DNA of 7,719 nucleotides, taken from Lysobacteraceae bacterium. Its GTDB lineage: Bacteria; Pseudomonadota; Gammaproteobacteria; Xanthomonadales; Xanthomonadaceae. The position numbers and the translations under genes are program-made. The stretch is taken from contig DMHI01000185.1 in the NCBI GenBank assembly GCA_003449515.1, positions 1-7,719 of the forward strand. The letters run 5' to 3'. Of this stretch, positions 1 through 7,719 are shown piece by piece (within the stretch, counting starts at the first letter, position 1; each line of letters opens with the position of its first letter). The notes under the pieces were generated by a model. The model had not been told where the DNA came from and did no database searches. It saw only the letters and a program-made list of their open reading frames with translations.

Positions 1-315
1 CTGACCTTCCTCGCCATGATGGCGGGCATCGCTGGCGGCATGGCGGTGGGCGCGGCGATGCTCGACATCTCGCCCGAGATGTTCGTGGCGCGACTGCAGG
101 ACACCGTCGACGTGCGGCACTTCTTCGTCGGCATGGCCAAGGCGCCGGTGTTCGCGCTGATCATCGGCCTGATCGGCTGTCTCGAGGGGATGCAGGTGCG
201 GGGCACGGCGCAGTCGGTGGGCGAGCGCACCACCTCGAGCGTGGTGCAGACCATCTCGCTGGTGATCCTGGTCGACGCCTTCGCCGCGCTGTGGTTCATG
301 GAGATGGGCTGGTGA
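1..315 (+). CDS. MlaE-family ABC transporter permease, 3' part
   Basis: This is the C-terminal 104 residues of an integral inner-membrane permease of the MlaE family, the membrane subunit of MCE-type lipid ABC transporters. The frame is open from base 1, so the start lies outside the window and an internal ATG is not the true start. Hydrophobic stretches lie at about visible residues 1-20, 45-61 and 81-101. Between them is the family's conserved pattern: a glutamate-glycine pair (E62, G63), then G68 and the VGERTT stretch (73-78), followed by a VVQTISLVILVDA-type last helix. The stop overlaps the start of the ATPase gene by 4 bases, so the two subunits are translationally coupled. Many permeases in operons without a separate mlaB carry a fused N-terminal STAS domain. 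That part is not visible here, so the fusion is only a guess. Family assignment is firm; the substrate is inferred to be a phospholipid or similar lipid. Confidence 0.93.
   Translation: MTFLAMMAGIAGGMAVGAAMLDISPEMFVARLQDTVDVRHFFVGMAKAPVFALIIGLIGCLEGMQVRGTAQSVGERTTSSVVQTISLVILVDAFAALWFMEMGW
300..303 (+). promoter_or_regulatory. Shine-Dalgarno site selecting the ATPase start
   Basis: GGAG stands 8 bases before the GTG at 312, inside the last codons of the permease gene. A possible earlier in-frame GTG at 291 has no purine-rich site before it and would give a 25-base overlap. This site therefore favours 312, where GTG overlaps the permease stop as GTGA. Confidence 0.6.
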
Positions 316-1118
316 GGCCGTCGGAAGCGCCGATCGAGGCGCGCGCCTGCGACTTCTCGCGCCCGGCGATCGAGGTGCGCGGGCTGGCGAACGTGTTCGG
401 CCGCCAGGTGGTGCACGAGGGTCTCGATCTCACCGTGCAGCGTGGCGAGATCGTCGGCGTGGTGGGCGGCTCGGGCTCGGGCAAGTCGGTGCTGATGCGC
501 GCCATCCTCGGCCTGCGGCAGCCACAGGCCGGCGAACTGCGGGTGTTCGGCATCGACGCGCTCTCCAGCCGCGAATCCGACCGCCTCGGCATCGAACGCC
601 AGACCGGGGTGCTGTTCCAGGGCGGGGCGCTGTTCTCGTCGCTGAGCGTGCTCGAGAACATCATGCTGCCGATGCGCGAACACCACGGCCTGCCCGACGA
701 TCTCACCCACGCGCTGGCGTGGATGAAGATGCGGCTGGCCGGTCTGCCCGGCGACGCGGTCGACAAGCTGCCCGCGCAGCTCTCCGGCGGCATGAAGAAG
801 CGCGCGGCACTGGCGCGCGCGCTCGCGCTCGACCCGCCGCTGCTGCTGCTCGACGAGCCCACCGCCGGGCTCGATCCGATCAGCGCGGCGGCCGTCGATG
901 GCTTGATCCTGAAGCTGAAGCGATCGCTCGGGCTCACGGTGTTCCTGATCACCCACGACCTCGACACGCTCTACACCACCTGCGACCGCGTCGCCGTGAT
1001 CGCCGACCGCAAGGTGGTGATCTGCGCGCCGATCGCCGAGGTCGAACGCTTCCCGCACCCGTGGGTGCAGGACTATTTCCACGGACCGCGCGGCCGCGCC
1101 GCGCGACGCGAGGCCTGA
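312..1118 (+). CDS. MlaF-family ABC transporter ATP-binding protein
   Basis: This is the cytoplasmic ATPase that powers the MCE lipid transporter. The product is 268 residues from GTG 312 (275 if GTG 291 were used), close to the usual length of about 270. All ABC motifs are intact: Walker A GGSGSGKS at 52-59, Q-loop glutamine at 103 within LFQGGALFSSLSV, signature LSGGM at 157-161, Walker B LLLLDEP at 177-183 with catalytic Glu182, a D-loop in TAGLD, and the switch histidine (His215) in LITHD. The LFQ-GALF-SL-V stretch after the Q-loop and the signature variant LSGGM-KRAALARA are characteristic of the MlaF group rather than of importers in general. The C-terminus ends in a YFHGPRGRAA-type tail. 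It overlaps the permease by 4 bases and is followed 1 base later by the MCE gene. A catalytically active transport ATPase is a confident call; transport direction cannot be read from sequence. Confidence 0.95.
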   Translation: MRPSEAPIEARACDFSRPAIEVRGLANVFGRQVVHEGLDLTVQRGEIVGVVGGSGSGKSVLMRAILGLRQPQAGELRVFGIDALSSRESDRLGIERQTGVLFQGGALFSSLSVLENIMLPMREHHGLPDDLTHALAWMKMRLAGLPGDAVDKLPAQLSGGMKKRAALARALALDPPLLLLDEPTAGLDPISAAAVDGLILKLKRSLGLTVFLITHDLDTLYTTCDRVAVIADRKVVICAPIAEVERFPHPWVQDYFHGPRGRAARREA

Positions 1119-1119
1119 G

Positions 1120-2076
1120 ATGGAAACCAAAGCCCATCACGCGCTCGTCGGCGCTTTCACCCTTGCGGTGGCGGTGCTCGGGCTGCTGTTCACCCTGTGG
1201 GCCTCGAAGGCCTTGTCCGACCGCCACTGGGACGAGTACGAGATCGTGTTCACCGAGGCCGTCACCGGCCTGACCCGCGGCGGTGTGGTGCAGTACAACG
1301 GCATCGCCGTGGGCGAGGTGCGCGAGCTGTTCCTCGACCGCGACGACCCGAGCCGCGTGATCGCCCGCGTGCGGGTGGCTGCGGGCACCCCGGTGAAAAC
1401 CGACACGATCGCGCGACTGGCGTTCGTCGGCCTGACCGGCGTGGTGCAGATCCAGCTCGCCGGCGGCAGCCCCGGCAGCCCCCTGCTGCGGGACGGCGTC
1501 GAGCGCGGCGAGCTGCCGCGGATCCGCGCCGAGGTGTCGGCGTTCGCGCGACTGCTCGCCTCGTCGGAGGAAATCACCACCACCGCCAACGACGTGCTGC
1601 TGCGCCTGAACCGGCTGCTCGACGACGAGACGGTCGCCAACGTGTCGAAAACGCTGGCCAACCTCGAGCAGGTCACCGGCACGCTGGCCGCCGAGCGTGG
1701 CGAGATCGCCGGCCTGCTGCGCGACGCGCGTCGCTCGGCCGCCCGCCTCGACCGCGTGCTGGCCAGTGCCGAGACCACGATGGGGGGGCTGCAAGGCGGT
1801 GTCGCCGCGCTCGACAGGGAGCTCCCGCCGATCCTCGCCAAGCTCGACCGCACGCTCACCGAAGTCGAGGCGCTGTCGCGCAACGCCAATGCGATGGTGG
1901 CCGAGAACCGCGGCGCCGTGCAGCAGTTCAGCCAGGAGGGTCTGGCCCAGGTCGGGCCCACGCTGGTGGAACTGCGCAGCCTGCTGCGCCAGCTCGACCG
2001 CGCGGCCACCCGGATCGAAGACAGCCCCTCCCGCGCCATTCTGGGCGGGCCCACGCCCGAGGAGTTCACGCCGTGA
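1120..2076 (+). CDS. MCE/MlaD-family lipid-transport protein with long helical tail
   Basis: This is the periplasmic, membrane-anchored substrate-handling subunit of the transporter, 318 residues long. An uncleaved N-terminal transmembrane helix lies at about 8-28. One MCE domain follows at about 39-117, recognisable from the VTGLTRGGVVQYNGIAVGEV stretch and the later LTGVVQIQLAGG end. Residues about 135-305 are rich in Ala, Leu, Arg, Glu and Asp with repeated leucine spacing, as expected for a long alpha-helical coiled-coil tail. The protein ends in a DSPSRAILGGPTPEE-type tail common in this subgroup. E. coli MlaD is about 180 residues, so this is a longer tailed form, closer in layout to MCE proteins whose tails build a periplasmic tube. 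GAGG at 1110-1113 lies 6 bases before the ATG. The gene starts 1 base after the ATPase stop and overlaps the lipoprotein gene by 4 bases. Hexamer and tube formation are inferred from the family. Confidence 0.93.
   Translation: METKAHHALVGAFTLAVAVLGLLFTLWASKALSDRHWDEYEIVFTEAVTGLTRGGVVQYNGIAVGEVRELFLDRDDPSRVIARVRVAAGTPVKTDTIARLAFVGLTGVVQIQLAGGSPGSPLLRDGVERGELPRIRAEVSAFARLLASSEEITTTANDVLLRLNRLLDDETVANVSKTLANLEQVTGTLAAERGEIAGLLRDARRSAARLDRVLASAETTMGGLQGGVAALDRELPPILAKLDRTLTEVEALSRNANAMVAENRGAVQQFSQEGLAQVGPTLVELRSLLRQLDRAATRIEDSPSRAILGGPTPEEFTP
2059..2064 (+). promoter_or_regulatory. Shine-Dalgarno site selecting the lipoprotein start
   Basis: GAGGAG lies 8 bases before the GTG at 2073. The frame is open far upstream with no good start, so this site together with the signal peptide that follows fixes the start at GTG 2073, overlapping the MCE stop as GTGA. 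Confidence 0.65.
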
Positions 2077-2717
2077 TCCGTCACCTTCCCGTTCACGCCC
2101 CGCATCGGGCGCGCTTCGCGCTGCCGCTGATCGCCGCCCTCGCGCTCGCTGGCTGCCTGTCGATCGGCGACCGCGCCGAGCTGGCCGTGTACGCGCCCAC
2201 CGTGGTGCTCGCCGTTGCCGAGGACACCCCGCGCCTCGAGCGCACGCTCGCCATCGCCGAACCCAGCGCCAGCAATGCGCTCGACACCACCCGCATCGCC
2301 GTCCGCCCCGCGCCGGGACGCCTGCAGGTCTATGCCGGCGCGATCTGGTCGGACACCGCGCCGGCGCTGGTGCAGGCGGCGCTGGTCGATGCGCTCGGCG
2401 GCAGTGGGCGCTTCCAGGCGGTCGTGCGCCCCACCGATGGCGTCGCCACCGACCTGCTGCTGCGTCTCGACCTGCGCCAGTTCGAGGCCGTGTACGCCGA
2501 GGGCGCGCAGCACCCCACGGTCATCGTCGACCTGCACGCCACCCTGGTCGACCCGCGCGGCCGCCGGGTGGCGGCGAGTCGTCGCTTCCGCGCCGAACAA
2601 CCCGCCGTCGATGAAGCGCTCGACGATGTGGTCCCCGCCTTCGAGGCCGCGCTCGGCGAGATCGCCAGCACGCTGCTGCCCTGGGTGCTCGAGCACGGCA
2701 CCGACACCGCGCCCTGA
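2073..2717 (+). CDS. ABC-type transport auxiliary lipoprotein (PqiC-like)
   Basis: This is a 214-residue predicted lipoprotein belonging to the ABC-transport auxiliary family (PqiC/DUF330 type). The N-terminus has arginines and histidines, a hydrophobic stretch at about 15-26 and the lipobox LAGC, with the lipidated cysteine at 28. Residues after the cysteine are Leu-Ser, not Asp, so sorting to the outer membrane is expected. The mature part shows the family pattern: a short strand followed by an ALDTTRIAVRP stretch, LQVYAGAIWSDTAPALVQAALVDAL, a SGRFQAVV strand, LLLRLDLRQFEAVY, and a closing strand-helix with RGRRVAASRRF. Start GTG 2073 overlaps the MCE stop by 4 bases, implying coupled translation and a shared complex. 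It probably acts as the outer-membrane partner of the MCE tube; that role is inferred from the PqiABC system. No separate mlaC or mlaB follows. It is the last gene of the operon, 55 bases from the convergent protease gene. Confidence 0.88.
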   Translation: MIRHLPVHAPHRARFALPLIAALALAGCLSIGDRAELAVYAPTVVLAVAEDTPRLERTLAIAEPSASNALDTTRIAVRPAPGRLQVYAGAIWSDTAPALVQAALVDALGGSGRFQAVVRPTDGVATDLLLRLDLRQFEAVYAEGAQHPTVIVDLHATLVDPRGRRVAASRRFRAEQPAVDEALDDVVPAFEAALGEIASTLLPWVLEHGTDTAP

Positions 2718-2772
2718 GCGGCACGCCGGGCCGGCCCGGATGCGCCCCGCCGCGGGGTGATTGCGGGCCGCG
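2718..2772. terminator. Convergent intergenic gap with two GC palindromes
   Basis: This 55-base gap between two converging genes contains a perfect 14-base palindrome, CCGGGCCGGCCCGG, at 2726-2739. A second inverted repeat lies at 2745-2757, pairing CCCCG with CGGGG around a 3-base loop. Neither is followed by a T-run on either strand, so an intrinsic terminator of the standard type is not shown. The position suggests they block or slow transcription from both sides, or merely reflect high GC. Confidence 0.3.
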
Positions 2773-6936
<4,164 letters not shown>

Positions 6937-6960
6937 CGGTCACGGGCCTCGGGTGGCGTC

Positions 6961-6989
6961 GCACCAGCGGCAGCGCGCCGCCGCTGTGC
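6961..6989 (-). other. Intergenic hairpin between tandem genes
   Basis: GCACCAGCGGC (6961-6971) can pair with GCCGCTGTGC (6980-6989), giving 10 base pairs with one bulged C and an 8-base loop. It lies just after the stop of the right-hand gene and before the protease ribosome site. No T-run follows on the minus strand, so it is not a standard terminator. It may be a partial terminator, an mRNA-end stabiliser or nothing functional. Confidence 0.35.
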
Positions 6990-6994
6990 AGGAT

Positions 6995-7719
6995 TCAGGG
7001 CGTGCACCCCTGCAGGCCGCCGAGCGGCTGCACCCCTTCGTTGGCCGACCACGTCCCCGGCACGCCGTTGATGTAGGTGCCGCTGAAGGTGATGTTGCCG
7101 AAGCTGCCGTTGGCGAAGCTGCGGCTGAAACTGCCGATCGGCGTGCGCACCGGCTCGGTATTGCGCGGGCACAGCGGGCAGAAGCCGCTGACCTGCAGCA
7201 GGTCCATGCTGGCCGTTGCGCCGCCGAAGCGCCCGAGCTCGGCGGTGAGGAAGCGCGGCTGGCCGAGCGCGTCGTAGCCGAAGATCGCGTGGAACTCGTC
7301 ATCCGGGAACAGTTGCACGCTGTAGCCGGTGCCGGAGCGCGCCGGGTTGAACCAGTGCGCCGACACGTTGAGCGGCGCGCCCGACAACGTGGGACAAGCA
7401 CCACCGAAGGAACGGAACGCCTCGGAGCCGGTTTCACCGTCGATGTTGTAGGAGAACACGAACTCGTTGGTCGCGGTGGGGCTGATGATGCCGCTGCCCA
7501 CTTCCGTCAGCACGTTGGCGCTGCCGTTCCACGCGCTGCGGAACAACTGCCCACGCCAGACGCCGTTGCTGCCCGGCGCGTCGCCCTGCAGGTAGTACCA
7601 GGTGGGCGTGCCGTCCTGCAGGTAGGTGTACCAGAGACCGGCGAGCACAGTGGACGATGGGTGGATGAACAGCCCGTGGCCGCTGCGCCCGGGGTTGAAG
7701 TAGCCACCCGGCCGGATCG
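6995..7719 (-). CDS. Secreted-protein C-terminal module gene, 5' part missing
   Basis: The frame is open to the window edge, giving 240 visible residues of a protein whose start lies beyond base 7719. A GTG at 7648 is internal to a conserved motif and is not the start. Nearly all that is visible is the same C-terminal module found in the protease: GYFNPGRSGHG... (7580-7705), HWFNPARSGTGYS... (7238-7357), a cysteine in GGACP, the CPLC pair, and the ending PLGGLQGCTP. The preceding residues IRPG match VRPG in the protease, so homology continues to the edge. The full protein could be another secreted hydrolase or subtilase, but nothing visible shows a catalytic domain, so the function is unknown. 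It is upstream of the protease on the same strand with a 58-base gap and no visible promoter in the gap, so the two may be co-transcribed. Confidence 0.85.
   Translation of the reverse strand, partial: IRPGGYFNPGRSGHGLFIHPSSTVLAGLWYTYLQDGTPTWYYLQGDAPGSNGVWRGQLFRSAWNGSANVLTEVGSGIISPTATNEFVFSYNIDGETGSEAFRSFGGACPTLSGAPLNVSAHWFNPARSGTGYSVQLFPDDEFHAIFGYDALGQPRFLTAELGRFGGATASMDLLQVSGFCPLCPRNTEPVRTPIGSFSRSFANGSFGNITFSGTYINGVPGTWSANEGVQPLGGLQGCTP
6998..7705 (-). repeat. C-terminal module, copy 2 (in the upstream gene)
   Basis: This is a 236-residue module paired with copy 1 (235 residues). The two units begin at the same module positions (1 and 117) as in copy 1, and the cysteines at module positions 104, 176 and 179 also match. 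Only the last roughly 45 residues need a one-residue shift. In the second unit 31 of 40 residues are identical. The DNA is similar too: 7314-7335 is identical to 3089-3110 (22 bases), within a 51-base block differing at about six positions. Confidence 0.85.

Noticed and set aside
291..311. Earlier GTG start for the ATPase
   Set aside because: There is no ribosome site before it, and it would overlap the permease by 25 bases. GTG 312 has a well-spaced GGAG and a GTGA overlap like the one at 2073.
7646..7648. GTG as start of the right-hand gene
   Set aside because: The frame is open upstream and encodes the conserved RPGGYFNPGRSGHG motif matching the protease tail, so the gene begins outside the window.

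Overview
The window is GC-rich, compactly coded bacterial DNA. The MCE lipid-transport operon, the lipobox-bearing lipoprotein and a secreted subtilase with C-terminal [YW]F[ND]PxRxGxG modules indicate a Gram-negative proteobacterium. The closest fit I can offer from sequence style is a gammaproteobacterium of the Lysobacterales (Xanthomonadales) type. That placement is inference, because the window has no marker gene.

Left part (1-2717, plus strand): the 3' end of a four-gene MCE-type ABC transporter operon. In order it holds a MlaE-family permease (3' part only), a MlaF-family ATPase, an MCE/MlaD-family protein with a long helical tail, and an ABC-transport auxiliary lipoprotein of the PqiC type. 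The genes overlap by 4 bases, are separated by 1 base, and overlap by 4 bases, so they are almost certainly co-transcribed and translationally coupled. Permease and ATPase would form the inner-membrane engine. The MCE protein would form a ring and tube in the periplasm, and the lipoprotein probably sits at the outer membrane. Together they should move phospholipids or other hydrophobic molecules between the membranes.

Middle and right (2773-7719, minus strand): a 1387-residue secreted subtilisin-like (S8) protease converges on the operon across a 55-base gap that carries two GC-rich palindromes. Upstream of the protease in its own reading direction, 58 bases away, is the 3' end of a second gene on the same strand. 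Its visible 240 residues are nearly all homologous to the last 235 residues of the protease. The two are tandem neighbours sharing a C-terminal module, which contains two related [YW]F[ND]PxRxGxG units, four fixed cysteines and a closing PLGGxQGCxP tail. A hairpin lies between the two genes.

I see no tRNA, rRNA, CRISPR array, insertion sequence or phage gene. The most interesting element is the duplicated C-terminal module on neighbouring genes. I do not see convincing evidence for a wholly new system.
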